Shown piece after piece: positions 12,697-23,818 of a DNA stretch of 64,000 nucleotides (positions within the stretch are counted from its first letter, which is position 1; every line of letters starts with the position of its first letter). Under the pieces are notes generated by a model. It was not told the origin of the DNA, made no database searches, and was given only the letters and a program-made list of their open reading frames with translations. Source of the DNA: Piliocolobus tephrosceles (Eukaryota; Chordata; Mammalia; Primates; Cercopithecidae); assembly GCF_002776525.5 (NCBI RefSeq), contig NC_045436.1:54724254-54788253 (forward strand), in the 5' to 3' direction. A program made the position numbers and the translations under genes.

Positions 12697-14698
12697 AATT
12701 TGTTTACTTAAGTAGTAATACTTAAGCCAGTAACTATTAAAGGATCTTGTGTTTTTTTCAACTACTTGTCTTTCGATGTTTGATTTCCCTTCTCTGTATA
12801 TTGTAGGAAAGGAGATATAAAGCTGACTAGCTAGAAACCTCATTTCAGAGTTGCAGGCCCTTAGCTACTAATTCAGACTGAGTTATTTTCATTTACTTTC
12901 CCATATGAAATACATTCTAATATACTCATATCTTCAGGATTCTCAAGGAATAAAAAGAAAATCACAGGGAATGTTGTTTAGAGAGACAAATCTAATACTA
13001 CCTTCTTAACTCTTAGAATCAAATTCTCACTACTGGGAGAAGTATTCAGTTAGATAATGCACAAACCTTAAAGCATGTTGTTCTGAAGTGCTACCATTGC
13101 TGGCCCTTCAACAAGATAACCCATGTGTTTTTGTTTGTTGCACCTGATATATGTCAGTTTTGCCATATAAAAAATTTGGGTCTTAAAATATCTCTCAATA
13201 CAAAGATTTCATCTATAATTGTTCTTTTGCCTCTTATATTCTTGTTCCTATATTTGTTATAGAGAATTTATGCAAAACATTATGCCTTTCTACAAATATA
13301 AGAGAGAAGGAAGAAACGAAGGAGGGAAGCAAAAATACAAGAAAGAAAACCTCGTATATTTTCTTTATTAGTTAGTTTCATGATACATTTCCAAAATTGT
13401 TTTTACTTCTTTCACAGTGTAAATTTACCTAAAATTATTGAAGGAATCCAAGCACATGTACCATGTAAATCCATGCAAGACACACAAACAGTATACACAT
13501 CATGGTATACAAATTGCAGCTCAAGAGAAATCAAATTAGTGGACCATTTTTGAACATCGAAACCATATTGCCTTCTTTGATATCAAATACGTTCTACTAT
13601 TTTATCAAAGAATGTAAGCATCCATGTACTCACTCATTTGGAAGTAAGTCAAATAGACTTTAAATCTATTAATTTTATTAATTGGTTACATAAATATAAC
13701 GGTAAAGACCACATTTTTTTTTGTTCTCACCTAACTTTTTGTTAGTAATTAAATGTAAATTTTCCAAACACTACTAACTAGTACATTGATGAATGGTTAC
13801 TTGCTTTATGGGCTGCATTTAAGATGATAGAGTACAATCTGTATCAAAACATAAATCATCCAGTATGAGGACAGACATGAATATTGATTTTGTGGTGCAA
13901 ACTCTCAGGAGAGGGTTTTTAGAAAGCCACATATAAGATGGTCTATACTGAAGTATCATTGAGCATTTGTTGATCCTTAGCTAAATAAGCATGCAAATAA
14001 TTGTGCATACCTTTTGTGAATATTGCCAGTGAACCTAAATTATATGTTTTAGATGTAAAATCTTACACTTTAATACTAATACAAATAGATGGCTATATAT
14101 TTTGTCTGCATAGGGGTCATTGTTGCTGCATATGAAATTACTAATGTTTTTGTAAATTCCCAGTGGTCTGAAGACATAAAAAAGTAATTGCCTTGTGAGG
14201 ATACAGTTAATGGCAGAGAAAACAAGAGGGAAGTACGATTCACATTTTTGGTGATTCACAGCGGGTGAAATTAGAACTATGACTTGTTGAGTCATATGAC
14301 CTTTTATCTAGCTCATCTGCTGAAGGAAATAAATCAATGGAAACATTGACAGGAAAATATAAAATATTACACAAAAATATTGTTGTTACTTCTACCACTG
14401 TTTTGGCTCCTTTTGCTTAGCTACCACCAAAACTAGAAGTTTTATGACAGGTAAAAGTATAAACAAATAGAATCTGCTAAATTAACAAATGAAATTAACT
14501 TCACTCTTCATGTGATGGCATTTTATATGATGCCATTCAACTGTATTCACATTACACAAAAGAAATGTGTGATAAATATAGTTTTTAAAAATAGTGATGG
14601 GGATACAATAATAAGAGCCAACACTTAAAGTATTCCTGCCCACTTTTACCTTCAACCTATTATCAGTAGAGCTTTCAGAGGGATTATTTTTAAATGTG
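12697..14698. other. Unassigned AT-rich sequence
   Basis: Two kilobases without a recognised repeat or gene. There is a short purine-rich patch (13302-13345, 'gagagaaggaagaaacgaag'). The minus-strand 86-codon ORF at 14295-14035 has no family resemblance. Confidence 0.5.
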
Positions 14699-14710
14699 TA
14701 TCAAATCATG

Positions 14711-15025
14711 GCCAGGCGCGGTGGCTCACGCTTGTAATCCCAGCACTTTGGGAGGCTGAGGCGGGTGGATCACGAGGACAGGAGATCGAGACCATCCTGG
14801 CTAACATGGTGAAACCCCGTCTCTATTAAAAATACAAAAAAATTAGCTGGGCGTGGTGGCGGGCACCTATGATCCCAGGCACCTGTGGTCCCAGCTACTT
14901 GGGAAGCTGAGGGAGGAGAATGATATGAACCCAGGAGGCTGAGATTGCAGTAAGCCGAGATAGCGCCACTGCACAGCAGCCTGGGCGACAGGGCGAGACT
15001 CCGCCTAAAAATATATATATATATA
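14711..15025 (+). mobile_element. Alu SINE (AluY/S type) with a small internal duplication
   Basis: A well-preserved Alu from 'gccaggcgcggtggctcacgc' to a tail that has become (AT)n. A 12-bp target-site duplication, 'tatcaaatcatg', lies at 14699-14710 and 15026-15037. In the right arm the 16-base unit 'gcacctatgatcccag' (14863-14878) is followed at once by 'gcacctgtggtcccag' (14879-14894), a tandem duplication not found in standard Alus. Confidence 0.96.
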
Positions 15026-15039
15026 TATCAAATCATGTA

Positions 15040-15515
15040 TTTACTCAAAAGCGCTGCCAGTGGCTGCCTATGGTACTCAGCATGAATCCATGTTCCTGAG
15101 AGTGGCCCACAAGGCTAGGCATACTCTGATCGCTTGATAGCTCTCTGACGCCATCTACTCTGTCCTTTTACTCTGCATATAGGCTGGACACACGGCCCCA
15201 CTGTTGATTACTGAATATGTGATTCACTCTCCTCATCTTGGGGTCTTGATGCCTTATCACAACATAAAAGTAGAATCAACTACCCACAAACACACGAAAA
15301 CATTTTGAAGACAGTTGTGCCCATTTTCATTACCCTGCTTAATTTTTGTCTGCTGTGCTTTCTGTCTGTGGGTTTATTACACATTGAATTACTTTTATCT
15401 GTCCCCTCCCTCAATAAAAGGAAGGCTCCATGAGAACAGGCACTTTGACTGTTTTGTTTACTGAGGAATGTCCATTTCCTGGAACAAAGGGTCTCAATAA
15501 ATGTTAATTGTCTGA
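15040..15515 (+). repeat. L2 LINE 3' fragment
   Basis: Diverged but colinear with the L2 3' end: 'gtggcccacaaggctaggcat', 'cattaccctgcttaatttttg', 'ggaaggctccatgagaacagg', 'gactgttttgtttactgagg', then 'ctcaataaatgttaattgtctga'. The order and the terminal 'caataaatgtt' are typical of L2. Ancient and not functional. Confidence 0.8.
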
Positions 15516-17091
15516 AGACTAAATACAAAGCAACATTTTGTACACTTACCTAATTTAAATTTAATAGCAACTCTAAAATCAGGTGTTATAAACTACATTT
15601 TACAGAAAGAAAGTTGGAGTTTAGTTAAATTATATAAATTCCCAAACGTTGCCCATCTTGTGATTGATAAAGTAGGGCTTCTACACAGTTGATATATTGC
15701 TTGATGGAATAAATTCTCTATTCCCTTCAATACTTTTTAGAGTTGCCAGTTATTTAGTAACTTAAAGGACATTCTAGTGACTAGACTAATAACTCAAAAT
15801 AAAAAAAAAATCATCATCTATTTTCTAACTTAGTTGAACAGGAAATTGTTCAACTGCTTAATGATCTATTGGACAGGAAAAGTGAAACAACTGCTGGGAC
15901 CAAATTTGTTTATGGTTCAAGCCCCATATAGTGACATTTAGTTTTAGTTTTCTCTATTACGTGAAAAGAGAATGTTGTCCTATACTTATGGATTCAGGGA
16001 ACTGCATGCAGGATGGCTACAGGGCAAAATCAATAAATGTGTATTTCAATACCATCATTCCCAACCTTCTGTGCCCTCTACTGTTACTAAACCATAGTTC
16101 AAAAAGGTGAGGATCGCTCCAACATTTACCTAACACACAATTTGTCAATTCATCATAAATTTCTTTCACTAGGTACTACCATCAAAGGATGGCTTCCTTT
16201 TCCTATGCCTTCCCTCTTCTTTCCTAGCTATGCAAGTAAGATATTTTATTATCCCTTAAAAATACCCCATTTAAGTAATGAACTAGTAATTCAGATTGCC
16301 CCATCTTACATCAGGACCTACATTGTCTTTATGATTATTAAATGTCATTGATAATGTTTAATAGAGCTTTTAGCACACTTTCAGCAAATGATACATTTAG
16401 CTATTTGTTTTTAGTATTTAAATGATTAAAATACCAAGGTCTTTAATAAACTCTCAGTCCAATATAAGCAGGAAGAGGGAAACGTTTAGAGGGACTTAGA
16501 TATTTACAGCTTTCCATAAGTATATTCAACTAAAATTTTCAACTTCACTTTAGTTGTCATCATCCCTGAGTAATATTATTACAAATCTGTAAGAATGAAT
16601 TAATATTCAGACCCTGCATATATACCCAAGTTGTTTTTCTTTCTTGCCAAAGTAATGTTTGAGAAATTATCCCACAAAATTCTAGCATAAACATTTCTAG
16701 ACTAAACAAGCATGGAACTACAAAGTTTACATAGGAAGAGAAGTTAGAATTTTAGTTTGTGTGATAAAGCAACTTAGGTAAATGGTTTCTTTAAAACTTA
16801 AACAATAATTGCTCTTTATTACCTAAGTAAAGCTTAGCTAACCCTTTTTTCATCCTAATATGTTTTTAAAAGAACTTAACAAGCCATCTTGTGTAAAATG
16901 AGTGAAAAGCTGGGTCTATATTACGTTGCATCAACTGTTCTGAAAATTGGAATAAAAAGAATAAGACGTAATAGATATCTGTTTCTATTTCCCCTCTTTT
17001 TTTCTGCAATTAGTGAATAAACTGGTTACTTTACTCATTGTTCACTACTTACAAAGAAAATATGTAAAGGTGCTTATAAAGAATTTTTTTA
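15516..17091. other. Unassigned AT-rich sequence
   Basis: No gene or repeat recognised. The plus-strand 69-codon ORF at 16142-16351 has no domain and codon use no different from the surrounding AT-rich DNA. Confidence 0.5.
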
Positions 17092-17543
17092 GGTCAACTT
17101 GGCTGGGCCATAGAGTCCAGATATTTCATCAACTATTATTGGAGATGTTTCTGTGAGCATGTTTTTGGATGAAGTTTACATTTAAATTGATGGACTTAGT
17201 GTAAAGCAAGTTGCCCTCCATAATATGCATGGGCCTCATCCAATCAGTTGTGGGCCTGAGTAGAACAAAAGACCAATTTCCTTGAGCAATAAGGAATTCT
17301 GCGGCAGCCTGCCTGTGGACTTCAAATGGAATATTGGCCCTTCCTGAGTGTCCAGCCTGAGGACCATCAGACTTGAATTGTAGCATCAGTTCCTTCCTGG
17401 GTCTCCAACCTGCTGGCCTACTCTGAAGATTTCAGACTTGCCAACCTCCGAACTCATGTGAGCCAATTTTAAAAAACAAATCTCTTTTTACATATATACA
17501 CATTCTATTGGTTCTTCCTCTCTGGCAAACACTGGCTGATATA
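17092..17543 (+). mobile_element. MLT2-type ERVL long terminal repeat, fragment
   Basis: Resembles the MLT2 LTR in order: 'ggtcaacttggctgggcca', 'ggagatgtttctgtgagca', 'aaattgatggacttagtgtaa', 'gggcctcatccaatcagttg', 'cagacttgccaacctccga', 'atgtgagccaattttaaa', and an end 'ctattggttcttcctctctgg...gctgatat'. A solo, 5'-incomplete, ancient LTR; the 'ccaatcag' in it is part of the consensus. A second member of the same group lies at 52585-53105. Confidence 0.75.
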
Positions 17544-18979
17544 CTTATCCAGGAAGGAGGTGGAGACAGTTGATCAAGGGTATAGGAAAATACTTAGGCT
17601 ATTTACTTTATACAGAATGTTACAAAATATTATATTAATTTTCATAATCCTAATATATTACAAAGAGTATCAATTCAGGGCTTTAGTGAATTTTCAAGCT
17701 GTTTTCTGTAACAAAACACAGAGGTAATAATTATTAATGGATTTTGCCACATATAATAGTTTAGCTCTCTCACATAAATATTGATATGATGTATATGATA
17801 CAATATCATACTGATTCAACCTTACAGTGCATTTGTTTTTCTTTGAGTTTATTATGTATTTTCCCAGATCATTAAGTATATTTTCTCTAGGAATCCAGCA
17901 ACTTTTTAAAAGAAACATTTTCTAAGAATCTTTATGGTACTGGTAGATTAATAGCATGAAATAACTGTTACGTGAGGCAATGATTAGTGTTGTGTATGAA
18001 GCTATAAAGAATACACATGAAGACTCAAGCACAATACATATTAATTAGAAACAGATTTCTAAACTTTCTGATATTTCTACCTTAGTTAATACAATGATTC
18101 TCAGTCCCTTCTCATTCAAATGAAAAACATAAATTAACATCTGAAAGGAATAATATTAATCTACATGGTTGATCTTTAAAAGCTGGGAATTTGAAAACAT
18201 CTACATTGTATGACAAAATAACCCTCATTAAATACTTTTTTCATTTTTTTCTTTTTAGCTAATCTATAAATCAGGCATTAGATGTGCATTTTTTTCTGAA
18301 TTATACAAATTAATATTAACAAATAAAAATTATTTGTATGAAATATGTATATCTAGTGCAATATATTATTAACCTTATACGCTATTATTCTTGCTAAGTA
18401 TATTTTCTTATCTGGCCATCATGCATTAAATAGAAATCCTTGCAATCCTTTTATAAAAGCTTTCTGCTTTTCTGGAGTCAGACTGTCTGGTTCTTACTAT
18501 CCGATTCATTTAGGGACATTCAACAACAAAAACGAATATTAAGGGTGACAATTCACCACAAAATCTATCATGAAAAATAATAAGTATACTAAGTGATATT
18601 ATTTTCAAAGATATGTAATGAAAGGCAAAGATCTCCAGCCATCCTGTACTATCTAACTAGTTCATCATATCTCCAGAAAAAATTTTTACAAATGTTACCT
18701 TAGAATGCTTGGCAAGAAACTGAATGCAGATGTCAACATTACAGGGAGCTTATGCTGTTTGGAGGTAAAGGACACAATTCTCTTTTCAAACTTGCTGAAA
18801 AGAAAGCTCATAAGGAAAAAAAAAAAAAACGAATGACAATAAAAATAAACTTGGACCTACATTTTGTATTACAAAGAGGAGGACCTTTTATTTACAAAGA
18901 GGAGGTTTTGAGTGGAAAGACCAAACGTCTCAATTTAATACTTTTTCATTCAAAACATGATTTCTAAATAAGAAAATCA

Positions 18980-19013
<34 letters not shown>

Positions 19014-19613
19014 AACATTACTTTAAGTTCCAAGGAGCAACGAGAATGGTTTGCAAAACTAGAAATTCCAAATGTAGAGAAGAGATAAACCCCAAATGCC
19101 TGAAAATACGAAAGGATAAAATGTATACTTGCTACAATTGTTCTATTTAGAATAATTGGGAACAGACAGTTCCTGGAAATTCTTGTTACGAAGAGTTGTG
19201 GCAGACATTGAGGATCACCACTTCCATTTCTGCATAAATCTTTGTAACAGGTGCTCTTAAAAAATATACTTCTGAGGTCTAATCATTAATCTTTCATGTA
19301 GCATGATTTTACTTCCAGAATGTTTTTAAGCACCTGTAATAAAATCTATGCCTCCACCACAATGGATAGATTGTTTAGCTGAAGAATAAAATTGATTTTT
19401 ATAAATATATTTGAATTTATTTATTGATAATAAAAGTGGAAATATAAAAGGTAAAAGGCTAAAACATGCCTTGGTGTAAATTTTTCATAGAAGGAAAATA
19501 ACATATAATATTTGACATTGAAGCAACTTTTTGGTTATTTAATAAAACAGTGTAATATTTTTGGTTCTTGCTGCCAGGAAATAGGTATGTTTTCCCATGT
19601 CCCTTTTACCTAG
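17544..19613. other. Unassigned AT-rich sequence with a T28 tract
   Basis: No recognised repeat or gene. A run of 28 T occupies 18983-19010. Short ORFs at 17918-17694 (minus) and 18752-18967 (plus) lack any family features. Confidence 0.5.
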
Positions 19614-20508
19614 TGTTGTGATTTCTTGCCAAATTGATCTTGAGGTCACTCTGGAGAGTGACTGTGAACTCTAGCCTTGCCTCTACAGGGCTTCAGTGGA
19701 GGTGGTCATGAATGTTTATAGTGTGTGCCTCCGAAGATACTTCTTTATGCTGGCAGATGGCCTAATGTCTAATTGCCTGACCTGTGGCCAGGTGTTCCTC
19801 TCACAAGAAGCTTGTTTATACTCTCACTCCAGTGGTTCTTGTCTGATAGTGTGCAGTTATTCTCACCAAGATAGTCACACTCTAAGAAAGCCCTTACTGG
19901 GAGGAAAGTTACATTCCAGAGTGGTCCTATGTGGTCTAGTGAGACACAGAGGAAGCAGGACAACAAAACACATGAAATAATAGAAAAAGCTTTATTACTT
20001 ACAGATCCAAGAGAGAAAAGGGTGGCATGCCTCACAGATCCAATGGAAGCAGGGAGCCATCTGGAACACACAAATTAAACCACAGTGAGGAGCAAGAGAG
20101 AGCAAGGGCAAGTGACCTGAGTGTAAAAGCCCTTATTGGGGTCCACAGTGTTACCCAAGCAGGTTTTCTATATTAACTTCTTATTGTCAGGCTCAAAGTA
20201 AGCAGGTCGGTGCTCCATGCAGGCATGCTGTAAGAGGGTGTCACTGTGGCATATCTGCACAAGCCATACAATGGGGGTGGGGGTAGGGGGCAAGTCAACT
20301 AGGTTGTATCTAGCTGTGCCATAGGGAAGCGGTTGACAGGAAACAGTTGCATAAGGCAGATATTTGAATCAAATTACTGTGAAATTGGTAGGAGGTGGAG
20401 ATCTGGACGTGTTCCGAGGGTGAATAATCACTGTTTCTGATATGATAAAGTCAAATTTACATTTAAAATGGATGCCAAAGAAACATAAACTTAGTAGAAT
20501 GTACTACA
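19614..20508 (-). mobile_element. Solo retroviral-type LTR, minus strand, family not identified
   Basis: Read on the minus strand it begins 'tgtagtacattctactaag' at 20508, runs through a U3-like region, and reaches a poly(A) signal AATAAAGC (TTTATT on the plus strand at 19991-19996). A U5-like stretch rich in 'ctgcttcctctgtgtctcac' follows, and it ends near '...atcacaaca' at 19614. TG...CA-type ends, one AATAAA well inside the 3' half and a length of about 0.9 kb suit an LTR. Its first hundred or so bases are clearly related to the minus-strand element ending at 56291. I cannot name the family. No internal retroviral genes adjoin it. Confidence 0.6.
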
Positions 20509-20910
20509 ACTCAACAATTGAATTTAGGCCTTTCCCAAGTTAAAGTTCAGATATACATTATTTTATGTTTGATAATACAAAAGCGTTTATAATAAAAATG
20601 AAAACATTTCCCCCTATTGCACAACAACATCTCACTTGCTCCCCTGAAGCTACAACACATTTGGAGCACATTTACAGAGTTATGGAACTGAGGCTTCTGT
20701 ACAATCTGCCACCCCAAAATCCGGAGAGACAGGCAAATCAAAAGAGTGAGAACCAAGATTTTCTTAGAGCAAATGCTACTAGATTCATAAACTGGTTAAA
20801 AAAAATAATAAAAATAAAACTTTACATGGTAGTTTTGACAAATTTTTTCAGTATGAGTGTAGAGTAACTTGAGAACAGTGAGAAACCAGACACTTTTCCA
20901 CGCAAACTGG
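20509..20910. other. Unassigned AT-rich spacer
   Basis: Contains overlapping 100- and 69-codon ORFs on opposite strands (20565-20867 plus, 20756-20547 minus). Neither has a domain or start context worth supporting. No repeat recognised. Confidence 0.45.
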
Positions 20911-21170
20911 GAGGATGTCATTTTTCTCACTACTTCTATTCAGTATTTTATTGGAAGGCCTAGCAAGACTTTACCACAAACACACAAAGGAGATAAAAAG
21001 TGCACACAATGAAAAGAAAGAAAACCTGTCTTGTTCACAAATAATATAGTTGTCTATATAAAAAACACCAAAGAATTGGCAAGAAATCTCCTGGAACTAA
21101 TAAGCAAGTAATGCAAAGTTGCAGCTGGACCTTGGTTTCAAATTCTATTCTTTAATTAAAATAATTAGGG

Positions 21171-21455
21171 GCCAGGCGCGGTGGCTCAAGCCTGTAATCC
21201 CAGCACTTTGGGAGGCCGAGACGGGCGGATCACGAGGTCAGGAGTTTGAGACCACCCTGGATAACACGGTGAAAACCCGTCCCTACTAAAAAATACAAAA
21301 AGCTAGCCGGACGAGGTGGCTGGCGCCTGTAGTCCCAGCTACTCGGGAGGCTGAGGCAGGAGAATGGCATAAACCCGGGAGGCGGACCTTGCAGTGAGCT
21401 GAGATGCGGCCACTGCACTCCAGCCCAAGGCGACAGAGCGAGACTCCGTCTCAAA

Positions 21456-21497
<42 letters not shown>
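21171..21497 (+). mobile_element. Young AluY of Old World monkey type, with (AAT)n tail
   Basis: Starts 'gccaggcgcggtggctcaag' and carries the variant positions 'gccgagacgggcggatcac', 'ataacacggtgaaa', 'agctagccggacgaggtgg', 'ggcataaacccgggagg' and 'gagctgagatgcggccactg'. From memory these mark cercopithecid AluY subfamilies and are not usual in human AluY. The tail has become a perfect (AAT)n array at about 21464-21500. Target-site duplication 'aataattaggg' at 21160-21170 and 21498-21508. Divergence is low, so it is a recent insertion into the old L1. Confidence 0.95.
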
Positions 21498-21503
<6 letters not shown>

Positions 21504-21949
21504 TAGGGCTCCTTGGAGAAATGGTTGGGTTTAATATTGGGACAGGAAATACAAAAGATGGTTTCAGAGTACCTAGTTGTTCCAGGAAGTAAGGAAGTAC
21601 CAAATGAACAAACAACTGCTAAAACAAAAACCCACCTACACAAAATGATGGAGATATGCCAAAAAGTATGTGGAAGTTAAAAGAAAGAACTCCCAATAAC
21701 CAAAGCAGTAACAATTGGATCAACTACAACAATAAGGTAGAATTGGATTATAATGCAGTGTGTCAAATAAATATCCATGAGTCCAAAATGATACAGATAA
21801 ATGATTAAATAAATAAATGGGTGGAAGAGACAAATCACTTTCGAAACAGAGTCCTAAATAAATATGTACATACTCTGCTCTAACAAAGAGGAGGCATAAC
21901 TCACAAAGGAGGCGTAACTTCCAACTCCTTTAGTGTGGGTTGCACATAT

Positions 21950-22284
21950 AGTCATCCCTCAGTATCCTGGGAGATTGACTTGAAGACAACACCAAAATCA
22001 GTGGGTAGTCAAGTTTCTTGTATAAAATGTCATAGTATTTGCATATAGCCTACACACATCCACATTCTCTCATATACTTTAAATCACCTCTAGATGACTT
22101 ACAATACAAATGCAATGTAAATACATACATGCTATGTGAATATTTATACTGTATTTTTAATTGCATTCTTTTTAATTCTTGTATTGTTATTTTTATTGTG
22201 CATTGTTTTCTAAAAATATATGTTTGATCTACAGTTGGTTGAATCTGTAAATACAGAACCCATGAATACTGAAAACCAACTGTA
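21950..22284 (+). mobile_element. MER2/Tigger-type non-autonomous DNA transposon
   Basis: About 335 bp bounded by imperfect inverted ends ('agtcatccctcagtatcc' at the left, '...gaaaaccaactgta' at the right) next to TA-rich flanks. The interior includes 'catagtatttgcatatagcc', 'actttaaatcacctctagat' and 'cagttggttgaatctgtaaa', all characteristic of MER2-like elements. It sits inside the 3' UTR of the old L1, which resumes directly afterwards. Confidence 0.8.
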
Positions 22285-22880
22285 GTAACTTTCTTTAAAA
22301 GAGTACATTATAGAAAGGGAGAAGAAAATAAAGAATAACTTTACAATAGTGAAATCTTCCAAACAATATTCTAGCGAGGTGATCAAGGTCAACATAAACA
22401 GTGATAATTTATGTGGATAGTGTCTATGCTTGATATGAGTTAATTAAAATGGTTCTTTTCCTCTATAACTTACCCTCTTCAAAATTCATAACATCAGTGT
22501 AATCATAAAAAGAAAAAATAGACAAATCCCAATTGTGGGACATTCTATAAAATGCATAAACAGCATTCCTCACAACTTTCAGGTTATTAAAAAAAGGAAT
22601 AAGGAAAGCCTAGAGAGGCCTGATGATTGAATTCCATGTTGTATCTTGGATGGGATGCTGGAAGAGAAAACGACATTAGCAGAAACTAAGGAAATCTAAA
22701 TGAAGGGTGGACTTCAGTGAATTCAAATGTATCAATATTGTTTTATTAGTTGTGATAAATGTATCATACTAATATAAGATTTCAATAATGAGAAAATGTA
22801 CCGATTTTACTCTTTGTAATTTTTCTGTAAATCTCAAAGTTAAAAAAATTAAAACATTTATTAAAAGTTTATTTAAAATA

Positions 22881-23506
22881 TGTGGTGGTATACTTTTACT
22901 AATGTTCTTTAGTTATATGGAGTCATAGTACTAATGGATAGCATCATCTCTCAAATATATTAATCTTTAAGGGTTTGATGTCCAATCACTTTTAGAATTT
23001 CATGTGAAATATTTAATATTTGAGGACAATGCATTAAAAGAGCAATTAACCATATATCCTCTAGATGATTTATTTATCTAAAATATATTTATTGAGGGCC
23101 TAGTACATAGTTTGATAGTCAGCATTACTGATACTGTACCAAAAAGACTATTATGCTGGCCTTCAAAGATTATCCAGTCCCCAAATCTAGTTAAATTACT
23201 AGTAATATAGCTGAAGTTCATCACCTGAAATGCATTTTAGATTTATATTAAAATATTTAAAAATAATAATTTATTGTTACAATGATGACAATGTTATTTA
23301 CTGTTATTTATCATTTCAAAAATTTTATTTTTCATTCACCCCAAAATTTACTTTTTCAACACTTTTTAGAAAGATTTATTGCTTGTTAAATTTGATAAAT
23401 TATTAAATATTTGTATTATTTCATATGAGAAAGTGTACATCTTCCTTATAAATTGGGAGAAACATCATATTTTGTTAAATTCTGATTAAAATATTTTTTT
23501 TCTTCA
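22881..23506. other. Unassigned AT-rich sequence
   Basis: Around 23084-23180 the phrase 'tatttattgagggcctagtac' followed by 'gctggccttcaaagattatcc' resembles the widespread 'tttattgagcacctactatg' ancient repeat, too diverged to classify. The rest is unrecognised. Confidence 0.4.
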
Positions 23507-23784
23507 GACCGGCTGGTCGTGATGGCTCACGCCGGTAATTCCAACACTTTGGGAGGCCGATGCAGGTGGATCACCTGAGGTCAGGAATAGGAGACCAGCC
23601 TGACCAACATGGAGAAACCCGTCTCTACTATAAATACAAAATTAGTCAGACGTAGTGGCGGGTAATCCCAGCTACTCGGGAGGCTGAGGCAGGTGAATCA
23701 CTTGAACCCGGGAGGCGGAGTTTGAGGTGAGCTGAGGTCACGCCACTGCACTCCAGGATGGGCAACAAGAGCAAAACTATGTCT

Positions 23785-23816
<32 letters not shown>
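23507..23816 (+). mobile_element. Alu SINE (AluS-like) with A31 tail
   Basis: A full dimeric Alu from 'gaccggctggtcgtgatggc' to an uninterrupted run of 31 A (23786-23816). It has the AluS-type 'ggtggatcacctgaggtcagg' and a deletion in the 'gggcgcctgtaatcc' region. A clean target-site duplication was not found. Confidence 0.93.

Positions 23817-23818
<2 letters not shown>

Larger units (their letters stand above)
20911..22880 (+). mobile_element. Old L1M LINE, plus strand, interrupted by an Alu and a MER2-type transposon
   Basis: At 20911-21160 the plus strand resembles ORF2 in the reverse-transcriptase region ('ctacttctattcagtatttta', 'ggaaggcctagcaagac', then 'gcaagtaatgcaaagttgcag'). After an Alu, the 3' UTR of an old L1 follows. 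Recognisable phrases are 'ggcataactcacaaaggagg', 'aggtgatcaaggtcaacat', 'ttggatgggatgctggaaga', and 'taatataagatttcaataat', ending in an A-rich tail near 22880. Most of ORF2 between these parts is missing, so the 5' piece could be a separate copy. Inserted elements: Alu 21171-21497 and MER2-type 21950-22284. Confidence 0.75.
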
